Source: an uncultured Lachnospiraceae bacterium (GTDB taxonomy: Bacteria > Bacillota > Clostridia > Lachnospirales > Lachnospiraceae). From it: a stretch of DNA of 12,430 bases. The position numbers and the translations under genes are program-made. Location: NCBI GenBank assembly GCA_902803245.1, contig CADCPJ010000016.1, positions 1 through 12,430 of the forward strand. The letters run 5' to 3'. Of the stretch, positions 1 to 7,634 are shown one piece after another. The notes below the pieces were generated by a model that did no database searches, had not been told where the DNA came from, and worked only from the letters and a program-made list of their open reading frames with translations. Position 1 is the stretch's first letter; the number at the start of each line of letters is the position of its first letter.

Positions 1-166
1 TGTAACTATTCAGCACCCCTGAAATCAGAGTAAAAATCAGGCAGAGAACTTGTTCTTTGAATGGTTTTTGCTCTGATTTTGGGGCGGACAAGACGCGGAG
101 CCTCTCTGAACGCCCACAATGAGGGACGTAAAACGTCCCGAATGCCGGGGGTGCTGAACAGTTACC
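1..166. repeat. Palindromic multi-stem intergenic element (MITE-like or structured RNA)
   Basis: No gene is visible here. An 18-bp inverted repeat encloses the element: 2-19 (gtaactattcagcacccc) pairs with 148-165 with one mismatch. Three further stems lie inside: 22-36 with 65-79 (15 positions, one U-G wobble on the + strand), 82-86 with 111-115 (gggcg/cgccc, perfect) and 123-129 with 133-139 (gggacgt/acgtccc, AAA loop). A small hairpin (agaac/gttct, 45-56) caps the second stem. The result is a multi-branched fold about 165 nt long. No long T tract follows, so it does not look like a simple terminator. No transposase is present, and a target-site duplication cannot be tested because only one base lies to the left. 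It could be a non-autonomous mobile element or a dispersed structured repeat. The inverted repeats are certain; the identity is inference. Confidence 0.6.
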
Positions 167-237
167 ACTGCATATAGGGAGAACGAACTGTTCTGCGTAA
201 GAAAGACAATTTCGTTAACGACTATAAAGGAGAGACA

Positions 238-477
238 ATGAGACTGGACAAATACCTGAAGGTATCGCGCCTCATCAAGCGCCGCACGGTGGCAAACGAA
301 GCCTGTGATGCGGGGCGGGTGACGGTGGACGGCAAAGTCGCCAAGGCCTCCCAGGAGGTAAAGAAGGGCGACGTGATAGAGATCCGCTTCGGCGAAAAGA
401 CAGTGAAAGTTGAGGTGCTTGATATCATCGAGACGACAAAGAAGGAGAGCGCTGCGGAGATGTACCGCTATCTTTGA
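238..477 (+). CDS. rqcP: S4-domain RNA-binding protein RqcP (YabO/HslR family)
   Basis: A 79-residue protein made almost entirely of one S4 RNA-binding domain. It opens with MRLDKYLKVSRLIKRRTVAN, the classic S4 start, followed by the GRVTVDGKVAKASQEVKKGD segment (about residues 22-45) that forms the RNA-binding loop. In Bacillota this family (RqcP, formerly YabO) binds the 50S subunit with peptidyl-tRNA and helps RqcH add alanine tails to stalled nascent chains; the more distant E. coli HslR is a heat-shock relative. The length is close to the usual 80-90 residues. The ATG at 238 follows a good ribosome site (AAAGGAGAG, 226-234). It sits upstream of divIC and tilS exactly as in the conserved cluster. 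In B. subtilis yabP and yabQ follow it; here they do not. The family call is secure; the quality-control role is taken from the family. Confidence 0.93.
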   Translation: MRLDKYLKVSRLIKRRTVANEACDAGRVTVDGKVAKASQEVKKGDVIEIRFGEKTVKVEVLDIIETTKKESAAEMYRYL

Positions 478-500
478 GCAGAAGCTTTGAGTGCTTACAC

Positions 501-529
501 TTGACGGGATATTGACGTCTTGCTACTAT
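501..529 (+). promoter_or_regulatory. Predicted sigma-A promoter for divIC-tilS
   Basis: TTGACG at 501-506 and TACTAT at 524-529 are separated by exactly 17 bp, matching the -35 and -10 consensus at 5/6 and 4/6 positions. It lies just after the rqcP stop codon. It would give divIC and tilS a start of their own besides readthrough from rqcP. A second TTGACG at 512 is too close to the -10 to serve as its -35. Its position also argues against the upstream GTG at 491 as the divIC start, because that codon would lie outside the transcript. Confidence 0.5.
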
Positions 530-547
530 GGTCTGGAAAGCAGATGC

Positions 548-889
548 ATGTGGGGGGAGAATTTGAGCCGGAAGAGATCGAAGAGGAGGCGCGGGAAGCG
601 GACCCGGATATCGAGAGAGAATGCCGCCGCAATGCTTGCGATTATGGTGGTCGTAAGCCTGCTCTTTGCGGTACTTATCATAGAAGGGCTGCATCTCAAT
701 CAGAGGATTGACGCCAATGAACTGCACCGGCAGGAGCTCGAGGAGCAGATCGAAATGGAGAAGCTCCGCACCGAGAGCATCGAATCCCTCCGCGAGTATA
801 TGCAGTCAGACGAGTATGTGAAGCAGGCGGCCAAGGAGCGCCTTGGACTTGTGGAGAGCGGAGAGGTCGTCTTTCGCACACAGGAATGA
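548..889 (+). CDS. divIC: Septum formation initiator DivIC/FtsB family protein
   Basis: A small bitopic membrane protein of 113 residues from the chosen start. The order is typical of DivIC: a very basic cytoplasmic tail (KRSKRRRGKRTR, residues 9-20), one transmembrane helix (about 27-47), an extracellular coiled coil rich in E, L and R (about 52-83) and the conserved ending SDEYVKQAAKERLGLVESGE (about 87-106). DivIC pairs with FtsL and DivIB in the divisome and helps activate septal peptidoglycan synthesis. The start is uncertain. GTG 491 lies upstream of a likely promoter; ATG 548 has GGAAAG at 535-540; TTG 563 has a strong GGGGGGAG but only 3 nt of spacing. ATG 548 is the compromise. The stop overlaps the tilS start (ATGA at 886-889), so the two are translationally coupled. 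Confidence 0.88.
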   Translation: MWGENLSRKRSKRRRGKRTRISRENAAAMLAIMVVVSLLFAVLIIEGLHLNQRIDANELHRQELEEQIEMEKLRTESIESLREYMQSDEYVKQAAKERLGLVESGEVVFRTQE

Positions 890-2328
890 AGGAACCATTG
901 AGACAGTTTGATCAAATATGCAATCAGATAGCTGAAACCGGGATGCTGAACGGACGGGAGCGCGTGATCTGCGGACTGTCCGGAGGAGCAGACTCGGTTT
1001 TTTTGTTTCTCGCTTTATGTGAGCTGAAAGAGAGGTTCGGATTTACCCTGCGCGCCTGCCACGTCCACCACGGAATCCGGGGGGAGGAGGCGGACAGGGA
1101 CGCGTCATTTGTAAAAAAAATCGCCGAAGACGCAGGAGTGCCCCTTCGCATATTTATGAGAAATGTCCCGGCCGAGGCGAAGGAGCGCGGCAGGTCGCTC
1201 GAGGAGGCGGGACGGGATGCGAGATACGAGTGCTATCTTAAATATGCCGGGGAGTGGCGCAGCGAACCGGGAGAGGAAGGCCGGTCCGGGGAGGTTGCGA
1301 TCGCCCTTGCCCACCACGAAAATGACCTGGCGGAGAGCGTGCTCTTCCATCTCTCGAGAGGATGCGGCGTCCACGGGCTCGCCCCGATGCGCCCGGTCAG
1401 CCGGCTCGATGGGAACACTGTGGTCTTAAGGCCCCTGCTTGGCTTTTCGAGAAAAGAGATAGAGAGCTCGCTCGTCGGGCGGGGCGTCCGATGGGTGGAG
1501 GACTCAACGAACGCCGGGGACGACGCGGCGAGAAACAGGATCCGGCATGAGATCCTCCCGCTCCTTGCAGAGGAGGTCAATTCCGCCGCCGTCCGCCACA
1601 TCTCCGGGACGGCGCTCCGGCTTGCGGATGTCAGCGACTTTCTCCTTGCGGAGGGCAGGAGGCGGGCAGGGTTTTATCTCTCATCCGGAAGGGACGGGCT
1701 CTTCGTCTCGGAGCGAGTCATGGACGAAATGCCCGCGATGCAGGGGGAGATCATCCGGCTTGCATTTCATTCCGCGTCCGGGAAGATGAGGGATGTCGGG
1801 AGCGTCCACATCCGGGATATTCTCTCCCTCTTTCAAAAGGAAAAAAGCAAAGAGCTGTGCCTGCCCCACTCTACTTATGCGAGGCGCGTCGAGGGCGGGA
1901 TCCTCCTTGGACAAAGATCGGAAAAAAAGGAGGACTCTTCCGGCGGGGAAGAACACCCGCTCTTAATAGGAGGGAGCGCGAGAATCCAAAACTGGCGCAT
2001 CTTTGCGGCGCGGGAGACCTCCCCGAAGGAGATGCTGACAGAAAAACGGTATACCAAAACGGTTGATTATGGTAAAATGAAAAATACTCTTGTTGTGCGG
2101 TACCGCAGGAAGGGGGACTTCCTCACCGTGAGGAGCGACGGCGCAAGGAAGACTCTCTCCGACTATTTTACCGATGAGAAGGTGCCGCGCGCTATGAGGG
2201 ACCGCATTCCTGTTGTCGCGGACGGCAGCGAGATCGTGTGGGTCGTCGGGATGAGGATCGGCTATAAGTACCGGATCACCGGTGACACGTCTTCGGCGGT
2301 CACTCTGACTGCCCTCAGCGGGGACTGA
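886..2328 (+). CDS. tilS: tRNA(Ile)-lysidine synthase TilS
   Basis: TilS uses ATP to attach lysine to the wobble cytidine of the CAU-anticodon tRNA-Ile, so that it reads AUA codons; it is normally essential. The 480 residues match the long Bacillota form (about 470). The N-terminal PP-loop ATPase motif is SGGADS (32-37), followed by HVHHGIRGEEADRD (59-72) and LAHHENDLAESVLFHLSRG (141-159), which corresponds to the family HHxxDxxET region with ND and ES variants. DSTNAGDDAARNRIR (206-220) closes the catalytic domain. The C-terminal tRNA-binding domain (about 400-470) carries RYRRKGDF and KTLSDYF-DEKVPR-RDRIPVV. It starts inside the divIC stop. hpt follows 61 bp later, as in many Bacillota; the tilS-hpt-ftsH order is strongly conserved. 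Confidence 0.95.
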   Translation: MKEPLRQFDQICNQIAETGMLNGRERVICGLSGGADSVFLFLALCELKERFGFTLRACHVHHGIRGEEADRDASFVKKIAEDAGVPLRIFMRNVPAEAKERGRSLEEAGRDARYECYLKYAGEWRSEPGEEGRSGEVAIALAHHENDLAESVLFHLSRGCGVHGLAPMRPVSRLDGNTVVLRPLLGFSRKEIESSLVGRGVRWVEDSTNAGDDAARNRIRHEILPLLAEEVNSAAVRHISGTALRLADVSDFLLAEGRRRAGFYLSSGRDGLFVSERVMDEMPAMQGEIIRLAFHSASGKMRDVGSVHIRDILSLFQKEKSKELCLPHSTYARRVEGGILLGQRSEKKEDSSGGEEHPLLIGGSARIQNWRIFAARETSPKEMLTEKRYTKTVDYGKMKNTLVVRYRRKGDFLTVRSDGARKTLSDYFTDEKVPRAMRDRIPVVADGSEIVWVVGMRIGYKYRITGDTSSAVTLTALSGD

Positions 2329-2340
2329 ACTGAAAAACGA

Positions 2341-2376
2341 TGATAGTGGGGATAAGTCTCCGCTGTCACATTTTCA
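2341..2376 (+). terminator. Intercistronic hairpin, weak terminator or attenuator, tilS-hpt
   Basis: Positions 2341-2352 pair with 2357-2368 to give a 12-bp stem with three G-U wobbles and a UAAG loop. It is followed by CATTTTC, a run of only four T. The stem is longer than chance would suggest, but the T tract is poor, so partial termination, attenuation or mRNA processing between tilS and hpt are all possible. On the complementary strand the wobbles become A-C mismatches, which favours the + strand. Confidence 0.4.
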
Positions 2377-2389
2377 TTGAGGAGGGACT

Positions 2390-2926
2390 ATGAGCGACAT
2401 TTCTGGAAAATTCAAAGTATTGATCACACAGGAAGAGGTACAGAAGCGGATCCGCGAGCTGGCCGCGGAGATCAGCAGGGATTACCGGGGAAAGTCCATT
2501 CATATGATCTGCATCCTGAAGGGCGGGGTGTATTTTATGACCCTCCTGTCATCGTACATCAGTGAGGACATTCCCGTCTCGCTGGACTTCATGTCGGTGT
2601 CGAGCTACGGATCGGAGATGAAGTCGAGCGGCATCGTCCGCATCGTGAAGGACCTGGACGAGCCTCTTGCGGGCAAGGACGTGCTGATCGTGGAGGATAT
2701 CATTGACTCCGGGAGGACGCTCCACTACCTGCTCGGAATCCTGAAGAACCGGGAGCCGGCTTCGCTGAAGCTCTGCACGCTTCTCGACAAGCCCGACCGC
2801 AGGGAGCGGGATGTCCGCGTGGACTACACGGGATTCGTGATCGAGGACAGGTTTGTCCTCGGCTGCGGCATGGATTACCGGCAGTACTACCGGAACCTGC
2901 CTTATATCGGCGTGGTGGAGCCGTAA
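2390..2926 (+). CDS. hpt: Hypoxanthine phosphoribosyltransferase
   Basis: A purine salvage enzyme that joins hypoxanthine or guanine to PRPP, giving IMP or GMP. The 178 residues are the standard length. The type I PRTase PRPP loop is VLIVEDIIDSGRTL (98-111) with its acidic pair E102-D103. The LKGG motif is at 43-46, the flexible-loop SSYG at 71-74, and the family C-terminal MDYRQYYRNLPYIGVV at 161-176. The ATG follows GAGGAGGG with good spacing. It lies between tilS and ftsH, the usual Bacillota position, which supports hpt over other PRTases such as xpt or gpt. In B. subtilis HprT and TilS act together on ftsH expression; whether that holds here cannot be seen. No signal peptide; cytoplasmic. 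Confidence 0.95.
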   Translation: MSDISGKFKVLITQEEVQKRIRELAAEISRDYRGKSIHMICILKGGVYFMTLLSSYISEDIPVSLDFMSVSSYGSEMKSSGIVRIVKDLDEPLAGKDVLIVEDIIDSGRTLHYLLGILKNREPASLKLCTLLDKPDRRERDVRVDYTGFVIEDRFVLGCGMDYRQYYRNLPYIGVVEP

Positions 2927-2955
2927 ACGTCATTTTCAGGCTTTGATATATGTGA

Positions 2956-2975
2956 GCGCTGCCGGTGCGCAGCGC
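2956..2975. other. Perfect 7-bp stem-loop in the hpt-ftsH spacer
   Basis: GCGCTGC (2956-2962) and GCAGCGC (2969-2975) form a GC-rich stem around a 6-nt loop. No T run follows, so it is not a standard terminator. CATAAT at 2975-2980 resembles a -10 box overlapping the right arm, but no convincing -35 lies 17 bp upstream. It may be an operator, an mRNA stability element or chance. Confidence 0.35.
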
Positions 2976-3004
2976 ATAATACCCAGATACGGAGATAAGA
3001 ATCA

Positions 3005-4846
3005 TTGAGAACCAGACAATCCAGAAGCATTCTGATATACGTGGTCGCGATCGCCCTGTTCCTGCTGCTCTACTATATGCTGACAGGGCGGATGAACGCC
3101 ACGTCTCTTTACAACTACAAAGAGTTTACTGAGGACCTCAAAAAGGGGACCGTCAGCTCGGTCACCATACGGCAGAATTCCCAGGTGCCTACCGGGCAGA
3201 TCCTTGTGTCGCTTCAGGGAGGGCAGAACCACTCCTTCTATGACACGGACGTCTCCCGGATTCACCACATGCTGACCGACGAATATCCGTCGGTGAATCT
3301 TGTCGTGGAGGATGTGCGGCAGGAGTCGATCTTCTTTACGGCGATTCTCCCCGTCCTTCTGATGGCGGTCTTCATGTTTGTGATCATTTACTTCATGAAC
3401 CGCCAGGCAGGGGGCGGCGCCAATTCCCAGATGATGAACTTCGGCAAGAGCCGGGCCCAGATGTACTCCGACAAGGACAACCGGATCACGTTCAGGGACG
3501 TGGCCGGGCTCGAGGAGGAGAAGCAGGACCTCGAGGAGATCGTGGATTTCCTGAAGAATCCCGGAAAGTACACGCAGGTGGGAGCGCGGATCCCGAAGGG
3601 AGTCATCCTTGTGGGACCTCCCGGAACGGGCAAGACCCTGATCGCGAAGGCGGTGGCGGGGGAGGCCGGAGTGCCTTTCTTCTCCATCTCGGGATCGGAT
3701 TTCGTCGAGATGTTCGTGGGCGTCGGCGCGAGCCGCGTCAGGGATCTCTTTGAGGACGCGAAGAAGAATCACCCCTGCATCGTGTTCATCGATGAGATCG
3801 ATGCGGTGGCGAGAAGAAGGGGCGCGGGACTTGGCGGCGGTCACGACGAGAGAGAGCAGACCTTAAATCAGCTCCTCGTGGAAATGGACGGATTCGGGGT
3901 CAATGAGGGCATCATCGTCATGGCGGCGACGAACCGGGTGGACATCCTGGATCCCGCCATTCTCCGTCCGGGAAGATTCGACCGGAAGGTCGCTGTCGGC
4001 ATGCCCGACGTTCGGGGAAGGGAGCAGATCCTACGCGTCCATGCGGAAGGAAAGCCCCTCGGCGACGATGTGGACCTGACCCAGATCGCCCAGACTACTG
4101 CCGGTTTTTCGGGCGCGGATCTCGAGAACCTCCTCAATGAGGCGGCCATCGGTGCCGCGAAGACGAATCGGGGTTATATCCTGCAGGAGGATATCCGGTC
4201 CGCATTTGTGAAAGTCGGGATCGGGGCCGAGAAGAGAAGCAAGGTCATCTCGGATAAGGACAAGAAGATTACGGCCTACCACGAGGCAGGCCACGCGATT
4301 TTATTCCATGTTCTGCCGGATGTGGGGCCGGTCTATTCCGTGTCCATCATACCCACGGGGATGGGGGCGGCAGGATATACGATGCCTCTCCCGGAGAAGG
4401 ACGAGATCTTCTACACCCGGGGCAGGATGCTCCAGGATATCACTGTGGCTCTCGGAGGGCGCGTGGCGGAGGAGCTGATCTTTGACGACGTGACGACCGG
4501 CGCATCCCAGGACTTAAAGAGCGCCACGGCTACTGCCAAGGCAATGGTGACCAAATACGGATTCTCTGCAAAGCTCGGCCACGTGTCCTACGGCAGCGAC
4601 AGCGAAGTCTTTATCGGCCGGGACTTTGAAAAGACCCGGGACTATTCTGAGCGCACAGCCAATGAGATCGACGACGAGGTCCGGGGGATCATTGAGAGCT
4701 GCTATGCGGATGCGAAGAAAATTATCGAGGAACACCTGGATGTCCTCCACTCCTGCGCGGACCTTCTGCTTGAGAAGGAGAAGATCACCCGCGGCGAGTT
4801 TGAGGCTCTCTTTCCAGCCGGCGATGATGTGGGGGCAATCGACTGA
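3005..4846 (+). CDS. ftsH: ATP-dependent zinc metalloprotease FtsH
   Basis: A membrane-anchored hexameric AAA+ protease that degrades misfolded membrane proteins and short-lived regulators. The 613 residues include transmembrane helix 1 (about 8-26), an extracytoplasmic domain (27-108), helix 2 (about 109-131) and a Gly-rich linker. The AAA module has Walker A GPPGTGKT (204-211), Walker B IVFIDE (259-264), the pore motif FVG (237-239) and the second region of homology [20 protein letters not shown] (308-327). The M41 protease domain has zinc motif HEAGH (426-430) and the third ligand D503 in SQDLKSAT. The start is a TTG, with GGAG (2991-2994) 10 nt upstream; no ATG lies close to the first helix. 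The last base of its TGA stop is the first base of the next gene's ATG, so translation of the glycosidase may depend on it. Confidence 0.97.
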   Translation: MRTRQSRSILIYVVAIALFLLLYYMLTGRMNATSLYNYKEFTEDLKKGTVSSVTIRQNSQVPTGQILVSLQGGQNHSFYDTDVSRIHHMLTDEYPSVNLVVEDVRQESIFFTAILPVLLMAVFMFVIIYFMNRQAGGGANSQMMNFGKSRAQMYSDKDNRITFRDVAGLEEEKQDLEEIVDFLKNPGKYTQVGARIPKGVILVGPPGTGKTLIAKAVAGEAGVPFFSISGSDFVEMFVGVGASRVRDLFEDAKKNHPCIVFIDEIDAVARRRGAGLGGGHDEREQTLNQLLVEMDGFGVNEGIIVMAATNRVDILDPAILRPGRFDRKVAVGMPDVRGREQILRVHAEGKPLGDDVDLTQIAQTTAGFSGADLENLLNEAAIGAAKTNRGYILQEDIRSAFVKVGIGAEKRSKVISDKDKKITAYHEAGHAILFHVLPDVGPVYSVSIIPTGMGAAGYTMPLPEKDEIFYTRGRMLQDITVALGGRVAEELIFDDVTTGASQDLKSATATAKAMVTKYGFSAKLGHVSYGSDSEVFIGRDFEKTRDYSERTANEIDDEVRGIIESCYADAKKIIEEHLDVLHSCADLLLEKEKITRGEFEALFPAGDDVGAID

Positions 4847-6951
4847 TGGCTGACAAGCGAACGAATGACAAGTTGATACTGCACGATTACATCTCGATGA
4901 TGAGGCCTGTCTTCCGCAAGAGGGCGGTCTACAGCGACGAGACAAAGTACTTCCGGTCACCCTTTGAGCCAAGGCCCGGCGACGACGTGACAATCCGCAT
5001 AAGGACCAGCCGCAACAACGTGGACGCCGTGTACTTTATCAGCGGGGCGCTGAGGGAACCCATGAAGCTCTCGGAGTCGAGGGGAGGCTTCGACTACTAT
5101 GCGATCACAATCCCCGTGAGAGAAGAGACGATCTTCTATTACTTTGAGCTGCAGGTCGGCGCCATGACCTGCTACTACAACAAGCTCGGGATCACCAGGG
5201 ACCTGGGAGAAAGAAATGCCTTCCGGATCGTTCCGGGCTTTTCGACACCGGACTGGGCGCGCGGCGCGGTGATGTATCAGATCTATCCGGACCGCTTCCG
5301 GAACGGGGATCCATCCAACAACGTCTTAAGCGGCGAATACGCGTATCTGGAGCAGCACTCCTCCCATGTGGAGGACTGGGACAGATGCCCGGAGAACATG
5401 GACGTCCGCAATTTCTACGGCGGTGACCTCCAGGGGATCGAGGAGAAGCTCGATTATCTGGAGAAACTGGGAGTCGACGTCATTTACCTCAATCCGATCT
5501 TCGTCTCGCCGTCCAACCACAAGTATGATATCCAGGACTACGATCATATCGATCCCCACCTCACGAAGATTGTGAAGGACGGGGGCAGCCTGCTTGATGC
5601 GGAGGACATGAACAACCAGCACGCGTCGAAGTTCATCACCCGGGTCACCGATCCGGAGAATCTCAGGGCTTCGGATGAGTACTTTGCCCATTTCTGCGGG
5701 GAAGTTCACCGCCGGGGGATGAAGATCATACTGGACGGGGTGTTCAATCACTGCGGTTCCTTTAACAAATGGCTCGACAGGGAGCGCATCTACGAAGGGC
5801 AGGCCGGTTACGAGCACGGGGCGTACGTGGACTCGGAGAGCCCGTACCGGAGCTTTTTCAAGTTCAACAATGAGCATGCCTGGCCGTACAACGAATTCTA
5901 TGACGGCTGGTGGGGATACAACACTCTGCCGAAGCTCAACTACGAGGAGAGCGAGAAGCTGGTGGAGTATATCTTAAGCATTGGCCGCAAGTGGGTCTCA
6001 CCTCCCTACTGCGTGGACGGCTGGAGGCTGGACGTCGCCGCGGATCTCGGCCACTCCTCCGAGTACAACCACCATTTCTGGAAGCGGTTCCGGGAGGCGG
6101 TGAAGGAAGCCAACCCGAACGCGATCATCCTCGCGGAGCACTACGGCGACACCTATGAGTGGCTGAAAGGGGACGAGTGGGACACGGTCATGAATTACGA
6201 CGCGTTCATGGAGCCTGTCTCCTGGTTCCTGACGGGCATGGAGAAGCACTCCGATGAATTCCGGGAAGACCTTCTCGGAAATGGGGACTCCTTCCGGGAC
6301 GCCATGAACTATCATATGGCGAGCTTCACTGCCCCCTCCCTCCAGTGCGCGATGAATGAACTTGATAACCACGACCACTCCCGCTTCCTCACGCGGACGA
6401 ACCACTACGTGGGACGGGTGGGGAATCTCGGAAGCAGGGCTGCGTCCCAGGACATCAATCCGGCGGTGCTTCGGGAGGCGGTGCTCATCCAGATGACCTT
6501 TGTCGGCGCTCCGACGATCTACTACGGCGACGAAGTCGGCCTCGTCGGCTTCACGGATCCGGACAACCGGAGAACCTATCCGTGGGGACACGAGGACCTG
6601 GATCTCCTGGAGTTCTACCGCAAGGCGATCCATCTCCACAAGTCGCACCCCGCCTTTACGGACGGCTCCTACAAGGACCTCTGCAGCGGCTATCACTCGG
6701 TAGTCTATGGCAGATTCACTACCGATGAGCAGTATGTCATCGCCGTGAATTCCGGCGCGGATCCCATCGCGCTCGAGATCCCGGTGTGGGAGATCGGAGT
6801 CCCGAGAGACCTTCCGACATCCATGGAGGAGCTGATGCGGACATGGAAGGGGGGATTCGACGAGGCGCTGATTCCCCACGAGGTGACCGGCGGAGTGATG
6901 ACCCTTGACCTTCTGCCCTATGAGGCAGTGGTGCTCTATCGCCATAATTGA
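4846..6951 (+). CDS. GH13 alpha-glycosidase, neopullulanase/cyclomaltodextrinase type
   Basis: A 701-residue enzyme without signal peptide, so probably cytoplasmic, hydrolysing imported maltodextrins, cyclodextrins or pullulan fragments. An N-terminal beta domain like CBM34 (about 33-128) precedes the barrel, which opens at WARGAVMYQIYPDRF. GH13 regions are present: I, DGVFNH (297-302); II, GWRLDVA with nucleophile D396; III, AEHYGD with acid/base E431; IV, NHD with D510 as transition-state stabiliser. LPKLN at 361-365 is the fifth region, close to the MPKLN signature of the neopullulanase group. A C-terminal beta domain ends near 700. It is longer than typical 580-residue neopullulanases, partly through a long insert at about 238-275 after the third barrel strand. 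Its ATG overlaps the ftsH stop and no strong ribosome site precedes it, suggesting translational coupling. Exact substrate is not decided by sequence. Confidence 0.9.
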   Translation: MADKRTNDKLILHDYISMMRPVFRKRAVYSDETKYFRSPFEPRPGDDVTIRIRTSRNNVDAVYFISGALREPMKLSESRGGFDYYAITIPVREETIFYYFELQVGAMTCYYNKLGITRDLGERNAFRIVPGFSTPDWARGAVMYQIYPDRFRNGDPSNNVLSGEYAYLEQHSSHVEDWDRCPENMDVRNFYGGDLQGIEEKLDYLEKLGVDVIYLNPIFVSPSNHKYDIQDYDHIDPHLTKIVKDGGSLLDAEDMNNQHASKFITRVTDPENLRASDEYFAHFCGEVHRRGMKIILDGVFNHCGSFNKWLDRERIYEGQAGYEHGAYVDSESPYRSFFKFNNEHAWPYNEFYDGWWGYNTLPKLNYEESEKLVEYILSIGRKWVSPPYCVDGWRLDVAADLGHSSEYNHHFWKRFREAVKEANPNAIILAEHYGDTYEWLKGDEWDTVMNYDAFMEPVSWFLTGMEKHSDEFREDLLGNGDSFRDAMNYHMASFTAPSLQCAMNELDNHDHSRFLTRTNHYVGRVGNLGSRAASQDINPAVLREAVLIQMTFVGAPTIYYGDEVGLVGFTDPDNRRTYPWGHEDLDLLEFYRKAIHLHKSHPAFTDGSYKDLCSGYHSVVYGRFTTDEQYVIAVNSGADPIALEIPVWEIGVPRDLPTSMEELMRTWKGGFDEALIPHEVTGGVMTLDLLPYEAVVLYRHN

Positions 6952-6975
6952 CGGCGGAGAAAGGGCTGCTTGAAA

Positions 6976-7620
6976 ATGACGGAACCATTTGAACCAAAGA
7001 ATAACGAAGAGGGGCAGGATCTGCCCGGCAGGAGCTCTTACGAAGAGGAGCGCCGCGCAGACGAAGCCCCGGATTTCAACAAGCCTCAGCCCGGAGAGAG
7101 CTATGCGGACTACATGCATCGGCTGGATCGGGCGAGGAAGGCTGAGATGGAGAACCTCGACCACAGCCGGGAGGAGTACTGGAGCGGTCTTACGGACTAC
7201 GGCCGCGGGAAAAGCGGGGACCCGAACTACGGCCCGATTCCCGAGGAGTACAGCATGAACGGCATGTCGAAGGCGGCATTTGCCTGCGGCATCCTCTCCA
7301 TCGTCACGGTGTTTTTCGGCTTCTCGCTCTTCTTCGGGGCACTCGGGGTGATTTTTGCGCTCCTTTCGAGAAAGACGAAATTCGGGCGGCAGTCGCGGAT
7401 CGCGCTGTGGATGAGCTCGGCCGGAATCTTTGCCTTCTTCTTCTCCCTCATCATCACGATTCACATGCTTGTATCGAGCGGGATCTGGGGCAGGATGGTG
7501 GAGAGAATCCGGAACATGGACCCGAATGACCCGAATGCAGCCGCGGTTCTTGAGGAGCAGCTCCTCGAGGAGATTCTCGGCACGTACGGCGTTCAGTCTG
7601 CTCCGGGAACGAGAGCGTGA
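6976..7620 (+). CDS. DUF4190-like small membrane protein
   Basis: A 214-residue protein of unknown function. The first 95 residues are hydrophilic and charged (rich in E, D, R, P and Y) and probably cytoplasmic. A hydrophobic block follows: SKAAFACGILSIVTVFF and an adjoining stretch to about residue 130, a basic turn (SRKTKFGRQSR, 131-141), then a second helix (about 143-167). This pattern, with G-I-L-S-I-V and F-ALLSRK, resembles DUF4190 membrane proteins, in which two helices flank a short basic loop. The C-terminal tail (170-214) is acidic and contains MDPNDPNAAAVLEEQ. TTG at 6970 is an alternative start two codons earlier; ATG 6976 lies 10 nt after AAGGG. It begins just after the glycosidase and is followed by a DUF975 gene, so it is likely co-transcribed. 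The family call is from pattern only. Confidence 0.7.
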   Translation: MTEPFEPKNNEEGQDLPGRSSYEEERRADEAPDFNKPQPGESYADYMHRLDRARKAEMENLDHSREEYWSGLTDYGRGKSGDPNYGPIPEEYSMNGMSKAAFACGILSIVTVFFGFSLFFGALGVIFALLSRKTKFGRQSRIALWMSSAGIFAFFFSLIITIHMLVSSGIWGRMVERIRNMDPNDPNAAAVLEEQLLEEILGTYGVQSAPGTRA

Positions 7621-7634
7621 GGAATATGTGACCC

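Noticed and set aside
180..194. LexA-like palindrome AGAAC-GAACT-GTTCT upstream of rqcP
   Set aside because: The Bacillota LexA site needs GAAC-4 nt-GTTC. Here the spacing is 5 (or 1), and rqcP is not a known SOS gene.
491..547. GTG 491 as the divIC start
   Set aside because: A probable promoter lies inside this extension and it adds residues not typical of the family. It is not fully excluded if rqcP readthrough is the main transcript.
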